64,000 bases of DNA, taken from the IMG/VR virus record IMGVR_UViG_3300030685_000353, positions 1 through 64,000 of that record, one strand, 5' to 3'. The stretch comes from a virus. Position numbers and translations under genes: made by a program. The notes beneath the pieces were generated by a model. That model made no database searches, was not told where the DNA came from, and saw only the letters and a list, made by a program, of their open reading frames with translations. Of this stretch, positions 9,401 through 17,657 are shown piece by piece. The number at the start of each line of letters is the position of its first letter. Positions within the stretch are counted from its first letter, which is position 1.

Positions 9401-9883
9401 TTCCATCTTTTTAATGTCACTATCTGAAAATCCATTCATAGCTGACACTGCTCCATCAATAATTCTCTTAACTACTGGGTCTTTGCCACCAAATAGTACT
9501 TTACCAGCAAGCGCTATTTTTGCTATACCCATTATCGATAAGTTAGCAAACGTATTTACAAATGTAGATATAGATGTGGCTGAATTACTCAAAGAATCCA
9601 ACTTAGTAGAATCGATGTTACCCGTAATAGAAACTAATTCAGATAAAAAGTCGAGTATTACTGATCCATTAGTTGATATCGATTTATTCTTAGCAGATAA
9701 CGCATCAGATATTAGTTTTATACTTGTTGCCATACCAGCCAGTACAGCAGAAGAATTCATAGAGGCACTTGGATCTGCCGCAGCATTAGATGTATTAGCT
9801 TTTGCTTCAATAGCATGTAAGCTTTTTTCCATTGATCTGGAAATACCAATGAGTGTGTCGAGTTGTTTGTCTTGTAGAGCCAA
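6458..9883 (-). CDS. Tail tape measure protein
   Basis: About 1141 residues. The central ~650 residues are strongly hydrophobic, Ala/Gly/Ile-rich helical repeats. Two near-identical modules contain LFKNDYKEAAIG followed by a glycine-rich hydrophobic stretch. The N-terminal region is coiled coil (KQLDTLIGISRSMEKSLHAI) and the C-terminus is again helical and polar. Length, hydrophobic repeats and position behind tube and hub genes fit a tape measure that sets tail length and is ejected during infection. The frame has no ATG at the front. A TTG at 9883 follows a late-type promoter motif, whereas the more upstream TTG at 9922 lies inside the preceding terminator. Confidence 0.85.
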   Translation of the reverse strand: MALQDKQLDTLIGISRSMEKSLHAIEAKANTSNAAADPSASMNSSAVLAGMATSIKLISDALSAKNKSISTNGSVILDFLSELVSITGNIDSTKLDSLSNSATSISTFVNTFANLSIMGIAKIALAGKVLFGGKDPVVKRIIDGAVSAMNGFSDSDIKKMEQAGIGIHLLISGLANIGKAMATLALVSIIAPLVMIGAGVAWLVIKMFASLGTQLSEFKDGFAAIGIIGKGLVMLTAGLATMALLVSLVPVTTLLGVTAITMLVAGAFIVLGKGAEYIDKGAKAVQGIGIALIALSAGIATISLVMMLVPMKDLLGGMLLLAAYGLAFYLIGKLSKDIAQGALTIILGLSVGLFFFSGAMLLLSYTFSKFSMTDALLSVLVIGAFALMFELIGKLGKDIVQGSLGVASIGAGLAIFSVGILIFALALKGVLALFKNDYKEAAIGTVAILGGMAIMFGIIGAELPSIVAGAIGIGLIGASLLLFSAGIMVYALALKGVMALFKNDYKEAAIGAVAIIGGMSVLFAGIGLLAAPIGIGAIALGIVGASLGLFSVGLILFALSTKAIMKMGLYDEKEKTMKGMGIMFALGKEIAKMSILSVPILIGSVTALLLGTSLIAISAGLISAANAISKIPDPKDFTDKLFGEEGIIPALTNGFKKLYTDNSGSAGVLGLGMLRAITGTDPVQLGIKMVSGMGEILKELAGGIAAFSDPDHFPVQTANGKGGLSWQSVKLSTIVAGIQKSLLGDGLDSNNPGILYALANIFGSIGAKYPGGFFGMGKSDVKKGIDAVSGMGSVISDLAGGITSFANMNHFPIEYGPDGRPTKYGAINIPGIIRSISSVLNVLPSVFTKLDLSAFEDAEDKAKAAYELTKTFRGIAENLGSISNIYSKMKPIKVKNLETDAISAISSSITDMANNIQSSSLTDDSLTRFERLGNVLKSVSVGGSGFAVFVDAFIKLQDPLVRFASTLAVMGTNFDKLSRNIWQYRSFISFTNGLANNYGNMIKLSSPFSKIASDTGIFADGIARISEPSIKNFEKITAELQKMIDLDTTRFKDVAESAKKIADSAALMVVAHPSYTPTSAGGQQTDNSKPVPATTANLMTKIDMLFTEIQIMVQQNSSMAEKTGNLTLAVQELVKKLPNSF

Positions 9884-9902
9884 AATTGCAGGTTTATTTC
9901 GT

Positions 9903-9913
9903 ATTATATATCT
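9903..9913 (-). promoter_or_regulatory. Late-type promoter motif (AGATATATAAT)
   Basis: The minus strand reads AGATATATAAT between the terminator at 9921-9953 and the tape measure start. It suggests the tape measure mRNA begins here. Confidence 0.45.
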
Positions 9914-9920
9914 AACACAC

Positions 9921-9953
9921 AAAAAGGAAGAGCAAAACTCTTCCTTTTTGTTA
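9921..9953 (-). terminator. Rho-independent terminator
   Basis: The minus strand reads AAAAAGGAAGAG-ttttg-CTCTTCCTTTTT. It is a long perfect stem ending in a T tract, overlapping the TAA at 9951. Confidence 0.9.
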
Positions 9954-10229
9954 CAATTTAAAGTTCGGTAATGATGGCAATGAACTTGCTATACCTCTTT
10001 GCATACTACTCATCTGTGAATTAATATTCAGATTCGGTACTTGTGAATGTTGCCCCTTTTCTTGTTTCTTCCTTTCATTTTCTTCTTCTTCGCTGAGAAT
10101 TTTCAATTCATCCAGCATAATCTCCAATTCATAAAATGGCATCTGTTCAACCTCTGAAGGTTGGCATCTGACATATTTAAGAAGTGATGCTTTAAGCTTA
10201 AAGTAATTTTGAAGAGATATCTGAAACAA
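9951..10229 (-). CDS. Putative tail-assembly chaperone or hub accessory protein
   Basis: 92 residues if translated separately. It overlaps the 3' end of the gp26-like gene by 32 bases in the +1 frame. It has no ATG near its front: the first start-type codon is a TTG at 10229 and the first ATG encodes residue ~30 (QMPFYELEIMLDEL). The segment PSEVEQMPFYELEIMLDELK followed by a charged EEEENERKKQEKG tail resembles the downstream part of two-frame tail-assembly chaperones found just before tape measure genes. That similarity is by eye. Either translational coupling or a programmed frameshift could produce it. Confidence 0.5.
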   Translation of the reverse strand: MFQISLQNYFKLKASLLKYVRCQPSEVEQMPFYELEIMLDELKILSEEEENERKKQEKGQHSQVPNLNINSQMSSMQRGIASSLPSLPNFKL

Positions 10230-11127
10230 GGAAAAGACTTTTGATTCCTCCTCGAAAGTTAATTGGTAAAGCTGTTGCCTCCCCGCATACAGAACAGTTG
10301 TTTAAGATTTCAGGTTTGATAGTTTCCTGCATATGTTTAACAAACCAGTCTGCTACAGAAATCTTATCAGTTCCCCAACTATATGAATCTTGTAAAGCTT
10401 TTGTGTAATATGCATCATTTAATCCTCTCCAGTCAGAAAATAAAAATGGTGCCCATTTCAAAAATGCTTTATCATATTCTACTTTATTCTGAATTTTATC
10501 TTTCACGTATCCTTTGATATAATTCATGACACCTAGAGAAGGTAGATATAATTTCAATTCTTCGCCATTAGTAAGTTTAAGATGGAAACATCTTTCATCT
10601 TCATTAAATCTAGTGGCCAATTCAGGTGATGGAGTATAGTACGATAGCATCTCTTTAGAGATACTGCGTTCATCTACAGTTCCACAATTACTACAATTGA
10701 AAGAAATATTCAACTGATTCTCACCTTGTTTGAATGTCAATTCACGGATGGCAAATACTAAGAAAAATCTGTCAATTTCTTTAATATCTTTATATGATGC
10801 TATCGAATTACCGAATTTTATCTTACAACACTTTTCAATAATCTTGTTCAGTGCATCATCCATGTTAAAAATATCTTCCTCATCTATAGTAGACCAGTGT
10901 CTAATTTCAGCTGCCATAGCAGATCTGATAGTAATTTCAGTTGAAGCTGGGTAATAAAGACCTTGAGAAGGTAAAGTATCTGGTTTTACTCTAATCCAAC
11001 CGATATCATGTACAAGATGTGTGGGTTCAGCTGTTTTAGATACATTTACCTTTTCCTTGGGTTGATTCTGTGACTCGAAGATTTTTTTAGCTTCATCTTC
11101 TGTACTAGGAACAAATGTTTCGCTCAT
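10198..11127 (-). CDS. T4 gp26-like baseplate hub protein with a four-Cys zinc site
   Basis: 309 residues. The segment LPSQGLYYPASTEITIRSAM near residue 55 and the downstream EI-x-x-W-S-T pattern resemble the T4 base plate protein family (gp26/PF12322 type). Two CxxC pairs, FNCSNCG near residue 148 and NNCSVCGE near residue 285, are likely to bind one zinc. T4 gp26 belongs to the hub of the baseplate. The position between tail tube and tape measure genes fits. The family call comes from memory of motif pattern and was not searched. Confidence 0.6.
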   Translation of the reverse strand: MSETFVPSTEDEAKKIFESQNQPKEKVNVSKTAEPTHLVHDIGWIRVKPDTLPSQGLYYPASTEITIRSAMAAEIRHWSTIDEEDIFNMDDALNKIIEKCCKIKFGNSIASYKDIKEIDRFFLVFAIRELTFKQGENQLNISFNCSNCGTVDERSISKEMLSYYTPSPELATRFNEDERCFHLKLTNGEELKLYLPSLGVMNYIKGYVKDKIQNKVEYDKAFLKWAPFLFSDWRGLNDAYYTKALQDSYSWGTDKISVADWFVKHMQETIKPEILNNCSVCGEATALPINFRGGIKSLFLVSDISSKLL

Positions 11128-11146
11128 TATTTTTCTATGTTTATGT

Positions 11147-11175
11147 ATTTATAATCGTACGCATATGCGTATCTG
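11147..11175 (-). promoter_or_regulatory. Upstream region with TATAAATA and a 14-bp palindrome
   Basis: On the minus strand a perfect palindrome TACGCATATGCGTA is followed by CGATTATAAATACATAAAC, about 25 bases before the gp26-like start. TATAAATA equals the T4 late promoter consensus. The related hexamer ATACGCATA recurs near 22.24 kb. Confidence 0.35.
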
Positions 11176-11217
11176 ATTTATTTAAAATTATAGTATACGT
11201 CCGTAAAAGTTCAGACA

Positions 11218-11247
11218 CAAAAAAGAGGGAACTTACATTCCCTCTTC
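11218..11247 (-). terminator. Rho-independent terminator after the tail tube gene
   Basis: The minus strand reads AAGAGGGAA-tgtaag-TTCCCTCTTTTTTG, a strong stem with a T tract. Confidence 0.9.
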
Positions 11248-11267
11248 GTTTATATAAAATGATTCTG

Positions 11268-11834
11268 TTACAAAGTTGTATCGTCAAAATAATCAGCTCT
11301 GAATGTAAAACCAGTGATGGTGTATTTATCAGTAGAATTATAATCTAATTCAATTGCGTTGATATTAGTAGTAGGCCATACAGTTGGGAAAGAATAAGTT
11401 CTGAATACATCACCAGGTCTGTTGTATACTACGATAGTCATTGGACCACCAGCATAGTCAGCTTTTAAGTGTTGCATACCTGTATTTGTATCAAAGATTT
11501 GATTACACCAAGCTTTAAGACCTTTGTACATATACATAGAATTAGTGTCATCTAAGTTTACCTCAAAATCTATTGCGATGTCTACAAAAGTTTGATCAAG
11601 TTTTGAATTTGCATAAGAGCGAGTCCATCCTTTATATGTCTGTTGAACACCTGCTGCAGGTGTCTTATCGACATCCAAACCACTAACCTTGATAACCTGT
11701 TCCATCAATAAAGATGTTGACCAGTTACCTAGACCAGCAGGAGGATTTATAGTAACCTCAAATAAGTTATTATAAACGGGTTCCCAATTCTCCATTGAGG
11801 CTCTTGAATTTCTATAGTGCGGAAGTTTAGCCAT
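11268..11834 (-). CDS. Tail tube protein (T4 gp19-like)
   Basis: 188 residues, close to the size of T4 gp19 (163). The pattern fits myovirus tube proteins: NLFEVTINPP near residue 25, a central beta-rich stretch (VDIAIDFEVNLDDTNSMYMY), the segment KGLKAWCNQIFD, and the C-terminal TITGFTFRADYFD. It lies between the sheath gene and the hub gene, exactly where tube genes sit, and has its own terminator, as expected for a very abundant product. It forms the inner tube through which DNA passes. Confidence 0.85.
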   Translation of the reverse strand: MAKLPHYRNSRASMENWEPVYNNLFEVTINPPAGLGNWSTSLLMEQVIKVSGLDVDKTPAAGVQQTYKGWTRSYANSKLDQTFVDIAIDFEVNLDDTNSMYMYKGLKAWCNQIFDTNTGMQHLKADYAGGPMTIVVYNRPGDVFRTYSFPTVWPTTNINAIELDYNSTDKYTITGFTFRADYFDDTTL

Positions 11835-11869
11835 GTTGCTTTTATTTTCTTTTTTTCTAGTTAGTTTTA

Positions 11870-11899
11870 AAGGAGCTTGAAAAAATCCAAGCTCCTTTT
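11870..11899 (-). terminator. Rho-independent terminator after the sheath gene
   Basis: The minus strand reads AAAAGGAGCTTG-gatttttt-CAAGCTCCTTT. It is a strong stem with moderate T content behind it, located between sheath and tube genes. Confidence 0.8.
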
Positions 11900-11903
11900 A
11901 TTT

Positions 11904-14900
11904 TTATGCAACTGTAAATCCACCAGATGAAATCTGGCCAGTTTTTAATACAGTTACTCTATTTATGAATTTCTGAGCACCTTTGACTGGTTCAACGCCG
12001 ATATCAATTATTGCAAAATTCTGATCGATTACTTCACCGGTGTTATTTCTACCGTTCATTACTGTAGCATAGTCATATATACCACCAGCTGTCTTAACGT
12101 TAGCTAAGAATTTGTCAACGATAGTTTTAATTTCTAGACGTGTAGTTGAATCGTTAAATTCAAATACATAATTACCCAAGATATCTTCAACAGATTCTTC
12201 TATTGTGATAAGTAAATCACGAACGTGTAAGCTATTGAATGCAGTATTAGTTTTTTGATAAGCAGTTTGATTACCGTAGATTTGGAAACCTGTGTTATTT
12301 CTAAACACGATTGGATTCCATCCAAATGGCTCTAAATAACCTCTATCTGTATCAGTAAAGTCATACTCAAGTGATACCAATCTAGGATTCGATAGAATAC
12401 CTCTTCTTGGACCAGCTGCAATTGAATAAGGTTGACCGTTCAAGAACTTTCTAATAAAGTTGTTTGATACATCAGCTGCGGGAGGAATAGAAATATTCTT
12501 GTTATTTTCTTTGATAACCAACCAAGGAGCAAAGAATCCAGCAAATTTAGCACCATTATCTTCGTCAGGTAAACTATAAGTGTAAGATGGTCCTAGTGAT
12601 AGATTTCCACCTTGTGAAATATAGTAAGTACTTAATACAGGTTTTGGATCAACTAAAGTTGGTACTTCAGTAAATCTAGGATCAGTACTATCAATAAACT
12701 CTTGAATAGCAGGAGCATTGATAATAGCTAAACATTTCTGTCTGTTCATAGCCAACTTAGATAGTAGATTTTTTGGATAAGATTGTGCATCTAAACCACC
12801 GTTGAAGGTATCTACGATATATCTGTAAGTTATCATATTTCTATCTGCTAATGCAACAGATAAATTAGAAACAGCAGGATCTAAAAGACCAAGAATTTTA
12901 GCAAGTTGAGTTTTTGAACCAGGTAAATGGTATGTTCCCAATTTGAAACCAGAAAGATAAGTGAACTGAACATTTGTTGCAGCTTCTTGAATCTTCTTGA
13001 ATCTTGTTATGAAACCGTCTTGTATATGTATTCTTTGGTTAGTAGTTAATTCATAGCCATTAGTTACTTTTCGTTTTGCTATAATTCTAGTTAATACAAA
13101 TTTACTTGAATCACCTGAATTTTCAGGGTCGGCTACCAAATATTGACCAACCTCAGCTTTTGTTCCATCTTCAGTAGAAATATAAACTTTTGTTCTAGTA
13201 GAGTTAGAAGTAGCGTTTAATTCAATGCTAGTTTCGTAATCTCCTACGATAGAATAAATTTTTAGCGCATTAGCTAATGTAGAACCATTTGATTCGCGAA
13301 TATCTGAAATGTCCCAATCTCCATCAAATGGTACAAGATAATCTGCAGTAGTCCATGCGAAAAGCTCAATATATTTCACATTTTGAGGATCTCTAGAATA
13401 CGTAGCAGTTAAATAATGAGGATTTTGTGAATTTGTATAAACTAAATCACCATTTGCAAGAACTCCAGTGTTAAACTTCTTGTATAAATCAGATCCTTCA
13501 TATGCAATGTAGCTATTCGTTACATCAGATAGATATTGTACTTTATCGGGTGCTACTACTAATTTGTAACCACCTGTTGCACCGATTACATCTAGAGCAG
13601 AACCATAATGTATAGTATAAGTCGTATCTATTTCAGCAAGATTAGCAGCGCCATTGAAATTAACTGTATCAATAGTTAGTATCGTGTTAGAACCTGTTTG
13701 ACCGATATCGTTGGCACGGAAATAAAATCTTACACCAGCCTTTTCAGCATATACGAAATCTCCAGCTGCAATATTAGAGCCAGTACCTGCAATATGGATT
13801 TCACCATTATTTTTTGCAAATATTGGTGCAGTTAATGAACCTTCAGATGCTTTATCAGGATGTGAAATTGAAATCTTTATAAAATCTGCAGTTTCAGTTA
13901 TTGTATCAACTGTAGCTGTTTTAGTTCCAGTTTGATCTAATAGTAAAGAGCTTCCAGCTTTTAAAGATGTGAAATAACTAATTTCTGCATTAGAAATTAA
14001 CGATTTATCCAATACTAGTAAGTTATTAAATTTACCAGTGTTTGTAGTACTATAGAAACTTTCAAAGTGTGCTCCTTGATTAGTTGATGGACCAGTGTAA
14101 CCATATGTCCAGTTTGTAAATGAACCGCTATTGAACGATCCACTAATTACAGTGAAATCAGGTTTTGCTTGGAAATCAAATGTTTCTTTAGCAGCAAAGT
14201 TATACGATAAGAAATCTACAGTATCTACAGCGGCATTATTTATCATTGTATGACCGATAACATCTAGTCTTCCCATTGCTTCTGTCGCAGTAGGATCGTA
14301 GTTATTTAGTGCATTTCTATCTAATGCAACGAACAAACCAGTCGTTGCAAAATTACCATTGATTATAGTATCAATTGAATAGTTTACACCATTGTCATCT
14401 ACTAAATCAGGAATTAATGATCCTTGGAAGCTACCGATAGTTACAACATCAGGAGAATTTAAAAAAGCTTGAATTTTATCTTTTTTAAGTCCTTTTGAAT
14501 CAAAGTATTGTGCAAATACTGGATCGATACTTAACTGTGCGTTATTTGTCCAGTCTCCTTGTACAATATCGACTTGTACAAAATATTCAGATATATAATC
14601 GAATTCTTTTATATAATCTGGAACATTTCCTGCACCGAACCATTCTCTAGCAGTCAAATTAAATCCTGTTAGATCACCAGTTTTTCTTACAATGATAGAA
14701 AAAGGAATTTGTCCTAGATTAACGACAGATAATAATTTACCAGCATTAGCTGATTGTTCTTTGTTTGCCAACAGATAAGCTGTATCAGGGAAGAAAAATC
14801 TTTCCTTGTTAAAATACGAGCTGTATAGTTTGTTTACTGTTGTCCCATTTGCTTCTGTAGCACTAAGAGAGAATGATTTGAATGAGTCATAGTCTGGGTT

Positions 14901-15212
14901 AGCGCTTTCAATGTCATTATTTAATGGCATCAGTGCAATTGCAAAACAAGGACCTGTTTCTAGACAAGTAAATAGAGATCTGTGAAAGAATGATCCTCTA
15001 GCTTCCAATGTCTTATCAATTTCACCAAAAATCCTTTTAGCAGTCTTTATGTCTTGACAGAACACCGGTGCGTTGATAGGACCTTTTCTAGAGAACCCTA
15101 CAACGAGTCTTGTAGTCTGTGTGTTTAAAACGATGCTCTCTGTCTGATCGAATTCTAGAGTGTAAACTCCAGAAGCTTTGAACTGACTAAGATCGAGTCT
15201 TATTTTCGCCAT
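11904..15212 (-). CDS. Contractile tail sheath protein, unusually long
   Basis: 1102 residues. The C-terminal ~250 residues are typical sheath: RGILSNPRLVSLEYDFTDTD, GYLEPFGWNPIVFRNNTGFQ, HVRDLLITIEESVEDILGNY and the final GVEPVKGAQKFINRVTV. The N-terminus (YTLEFDQTESIVLNTQTTRL) is the usual handshake region. T4 gp18 has 659 residues, so this one carries ~400 extra residues, mostly beta-rich, T/S/N-rich insertions in the middle (about residues 330-700). These probably form surface-exposed domains on the outside of the tail. The gene is framed by terminators, consistent with high expression. Confidence 0.9.
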   Translation of the reverse strand: MAKIRLDLSQFKASGVYTLEFDQTESIVLNTQTTRLVVGFSRKGPINAPVFCQDIKTAKRIFGEIDKTLEARGSFFHRSLFTCLETGPCFAIALMPLNNDIESANPDYDSFKSFSLSATEANGTTVNKLYSSYFNKERFFFPDTAYLLANKEQSANAGKLLSVVNLGQIPFSIIVRKTGDLTGFNLTAREWFGAGNVPDYIKEFDYISEYFVQVDIVQGDWTNNAQLSIDPVFAQYFDSKGLKKDKIQAFLNSPDVVTIGSFQGSLIPDLVDDNGVNYSIDTIINGNFATTGLFVALDRNALNNYDPTATEAMGRLDVIGHTMINNAAVDTVDFLSYNFAAKETFDFQAKPDFTVISGSFNSGSFTNWTYGYTGPSTNQGAHFESFYSTTNTGKFNNLLVLDKSLISNAEISYFTSLKAGSSLLLDQTGTKTATVDTITETADFIKISISHPDKASEGSLTAPIFAKNNGEIHIAGTGSNIAAGDFVYAEKAGVRFYFRANDIGQTGSNTILTIDTVNFNGAANLAEIDTTYTIHYGSALDVIGATGGYKLVVAPDKVQYLSDVTNSYIAYEGSDLYKKFNTGVLANGDLVYTNSQNPHYLTATYSRDPQNVKYIELFAWTTADYLVPFDGDWDISDIRESNGSTLANALKIYSIVGDYETSIELNATSNSTRTKVYISTEDGTKAEVGQYLVADPENSGDSSKFVLTRIIAKRKVTNGYELTTNQRIHIQDGFITRFKKIQEAATNVQFTYLSGFKLGTYHLPGSKTQLAKILGLLDPAVSNLSVALADRNMITYRYIVDTFNGGLDAQSYPKNLLSKLAMNRQKCLAIINAPAIQEFIDSTDPRFTEVPTLVDPKPVLSTYYISQGGNLSLGPSYTYSLPDEDNGAKFAGFFAPWLVIKENNKNISIPPAADVSNNFIRKFLNGQPYSIAAGPRRGILSNPRLVSLEYDFTDTDRGYLEPFGWNPIVFRNNTGFQIYGNQTAYQKTNTAFNSLHVRDLLITIEESVEDILGNYVFEFNDSTTRLEIKTIVDKFLANVKTAGGIYDYATVMNGRNNTGEVIDQNFAIIDIGVEPVKGAQKFINRVTVLKTGQISSGGFTVA

Positions 15213-15260
15213 GTTTATGTCTTATTTATTTTAATTGAATATGAAATTCTGCGAATTTTT

Positions 15261-15275
15261 ACTATATATTATAGA
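15261..15275 (-). promoter_or_regulatory. Late-type promoter motif (AATATATAGT)
   Basis: The minus strand reads CTATAATATATAGTAAAAATT about 50-60 bases before the sheath ATG. It is the same TATATAGT core as before the genes at 890 and 20562. Confidence 0.45.
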
Positions 15276-15301
15276 TCAGTCTTTTATTTCTCTATCGGTT
15301 A

Positions 15302-17131
15302 TCACATAAATTCTTTTACGTAACTTATGTCATCACGTTTTTCATCATTGAGCTGACTTAATTCTACTACTGCAGTCTTAAAACGATCAGTTGCAGTATC
15401 TATCATATCTTCTACAACATAGCCAAAATCTTCAGATAAACAAAATGTTGCACCATACATTGTAGTTACTGCTACGTCATCATATCCTGACTGTGATGAA
15501 TACGATCCTTTATTGTTTATACCGAATGCACTTAGTTCATTATACGTGGTCTCTTCTGTGACTATTATTCGTTTTTCTAGTACAAGCTTTCTCAATTCAC
15601 GACAGAACATCATCTTATTATGTTGGTACAATCTTATACCCATCGAGAAAAATCTTGCCTTTTCATTATGTCTAGTATGTAAGAATATCTCATCGTAATA
15701 GTTTTCATTTTTACGCAGTTTTTCTACAAAATAATCGCCTTTGAAGTTCATTTCTAGCGCAACTTTTATGTTCTCTGTTTTGAAAACTTCGAAAAATAAA
15801 ATTTCGGCTATCTGTGCCACATCTTCTACAGCCGTAAGATTCGATCTATACATGCCGACTTGTCTTAGTCTAAAGAAACTTCGTTCATCTTCAATTCTAT
15901 CTTTTCTCAATTTTCTCATAGAAGCTATACTCATCTCTTCTATTTTAAAGATATTAATTACTGAAAAATCTCGCCCTACTCCATCGGCTAAATCGACTGT
16001 AAATGTAAATTTATCTGTATCTTTTATCTCATCTAAATTAAAGTCTGGATGCCACTTTAAGTCTTTATATTTTATATCGCTGAATTCGAATGCATCAATC
16101 TGTTTCCATACATATTTCTTTACGATCTTTTTTAGATAACGTAATGAATCAGACGTTAACAACAATGAATCTGATGAAATAAATTGGTTACCGTACTCTT
16201 GATTGAATAGTTCTTCGGAACCCAAATTGGCAATTTCTCGTTTCTTCCAATTTTCATCTCTACCTGGTACTTGCCACCAATCTACACGGAATGCAGAATA
16301 CTCATTCTTGCCATCTTGTCCGGGTTCTTTCAGAGCATTTGAATAAATTTCCCAGAACTTATTTTGACCATTAGCGGTCGAGGTTATGATTACACGTGAA
16401 ATCTGTGATGATGAAAGTGTAGGATATACAGAACGATAGAACGGTTCAATAAAGTTACCATGGATATGGGCAAACTCATCCATGAATAATAAGTGTAATG
16501 TAAAACCGATAGCTGCAGTTTTAGTAGTACTCTGACACATGATTCTACATCCATTGTCAAATTTCATTGTCATTACGTTATTCTGAGCTATGCCAGGTTT
16601 CATGAAGAATGGTAATCCCTTTATGACAGATTTTGTCTTGTCAACGATTTCAGCAGCAGTAGCACCTTTATTCGCTAATACCATGACATTCTTTTCAATA
16701 TTGAATAAAACGTACCATGCTATAAATATACCAGTCATAACAGTTTTACCAATTTGTCTACTAGCTAGTACAACAGACCATCTATTATGTTGATAATGGC
16801 GTAATAAATCTTCTTGATACGGTCGTAAAGTGATTCTTCGTATGCCTTCATCAGTCATTGATACGGCATAATTATTTGCGAAATAGACAATATCATTTGC
16901 ACATTTTACAAGCTCTGAAAGTTCATAGTCTGTGTACTCGTATACTAGATCAGCTCCCTTAAAGTCGATATCACCTTCATAAAACGGGGAGCCTCCTATT
17001 GGGGGATTTCCATTCTCTATCTGTGCACGTAATTCATTAACAAGCTCAGTGTTCCAAACCCTTATTTTTCCATGTTGTTGACCAGATCGTTGATTTTGTT
17101 TAAGATTTCTATTTGTTAATGGTTGATTCAT
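15302..17131 (-). CDS. Terminase large subunit (T4 gp17-like)
   Basis: 609 residues from the ATG at 17131; the frame extends to a TTG at 17143, but the ATG is the better start. The ATPase part shows Walker A SRQIGKT near residue 123, Walker B LLFMDEFAH near 222 and coupling motif TSTANG near 255. The RNase H-like nuclease part shows VDLADGVGRDFS near 380, EMNFKGD near 475 and GYDDVAV near 555 for the metal-binding acids. Length matches T4 gp17 (610). It packages DNA into the prohead. It overlaps or abuts the upstream LRR gene, whose stop is at 17133. Confidence 0.95.
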   Translation of the reverse strand: MNQPLTNRNLKQNQRSGQQHGKIRVWNTELVNELRAQIENGNPPIGGSPFYEGDIDFKGADLVYEYTDYELSELVKCANDIVYFANNYAVSMTDEGIRRITLRPYQEDLLRHYQHNRWSVVLASRQIGKTVMTGIFIAWYVLFNIEKNVMVLANKGATAAEIVDKTKSVIKGLPFFMKPGIAQNNVMTMKFDNGCRIMCQSTTKTAAIGFTLHLLFMDEFAHIHGNFIEPFYRSVYPTLSSSQISRVIITSTANGQNKFWEIYSNALKEPGQDGKNEYSAFRVDWWQVPGRDENWKKREIANLGSEELFNQEYGNQFISSDSLLLTSDSLRYLKKIVKKYVWKQIDAFEFSDIKYKDLKWHPDFNLDEIKDTDKFTFTVDLADGVGRDFSVINIFKIEEMSIASMRKLRKDRIEDERSFFRLRQVGMYRSNLTAVEDVAQIAEILFFEVFKTENIKVALEMNFKGDYFVEKLRKNENYYDEIFLHTRHNEKARFFSMGIRLYQHNKMMFCRELRKLVLEKRIIVTEETTYNELSAFGINNKGSYSSQSGYDDVAVTTMYGATFCLSEDFGYVVEDMIDTATDRFKTAVVELSQLNDEKRDDISYVKEFM

Positions 17132-17132
17132 G

Positions 17133-17657
17133 TTAAAATCCAAATTTTGTAGACATGATTAGACCGCGTTTATTTGTCATAAAGTCTTTTAATGACAAAT
17201 CACTGTTTAACCATGCATCTAGCAAATCTTTATCGTAGATAATAGTACACTCTTCTGCTGATATTGAAGGAGTATCTTCAAATACATATCTCTCTTTGAC
17301 ATTTTTCGGGGCATATTCGATAGTTTCTAACTTAGCACAATGTCTACAGTAGAAGCTTAGATCTATTCTTTCAGGTGCTCCCCTTAATGTCTTTAACTCA
17401 TCACAGTTAAGAAGAAGTAATGTACCACAAATTATACGTGGACCTCCTTCTAATGATTCAATATGAGAATTAGCACAAGAAAAATATCCATCTACTGTAC
17501 CAATCTGTAACGGTAAAAAAGATTTAGCTGTTACTTTGCTAGTTCCTAACCATTCTAAATTACCATGTACATCAACTTCACCCTTTTCATTGATAGTATA
17601 CGGTTCCTTTTTTGAGGTAGGGTTTTTTATGAGTGACTTTAATTCTTGTATCGTCAT
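17133..17657 (-). CDS. Phage leucine-rich-repeat-like protein with C-terminal KFGF tail
   Basis: 174 residues. Degenerate repeats of the form C-x-x-L-x-x-L-x-G-[GA]-P-x-x-[IV] are visible (HIESLEGGPRIICG, ELKTLRGAPERID, KLETIEYAPKNV), as in the LRR-like proteins of many T4-like phages. The protein ends with KRGLIMSTKFGF. Three other, unrelated proteins in this window share that C-terminal peptide. It overlaps the preceding gene by 4 bases and ends right at the terminase start. It probably acts in a protein complex. The exact role is unknown. Confidence 0.65.
   Translation of the reverse strand: MTIQELKSLIKNPTSKKEPYTINEKGEVDVHGNLEWLGTSKVTAKSFLPLQIGTVDGYFSCANSHIESLEGGPRIICGTLLLLNCDELKTLRGAPERIDLSFYCRHCAKLETIEYAPKNVKERYVFEDTPSISAEECTIIYDKDLLDAWLNSDLSLKDFMTNKRGLIMSTKFGF

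Noticed and set aside
9204-9971. Long open frames on the plus strand opposite the tape measure gene (also 7905-8372, 8379-8573, 8580-8900)
   Set aside because: They mirror the Ala/Gly/Ile-rich codons of the tape measure gene, have Pro/Ala/Asn-rich low-complexity products and no promoter or coupling; they are shadows.
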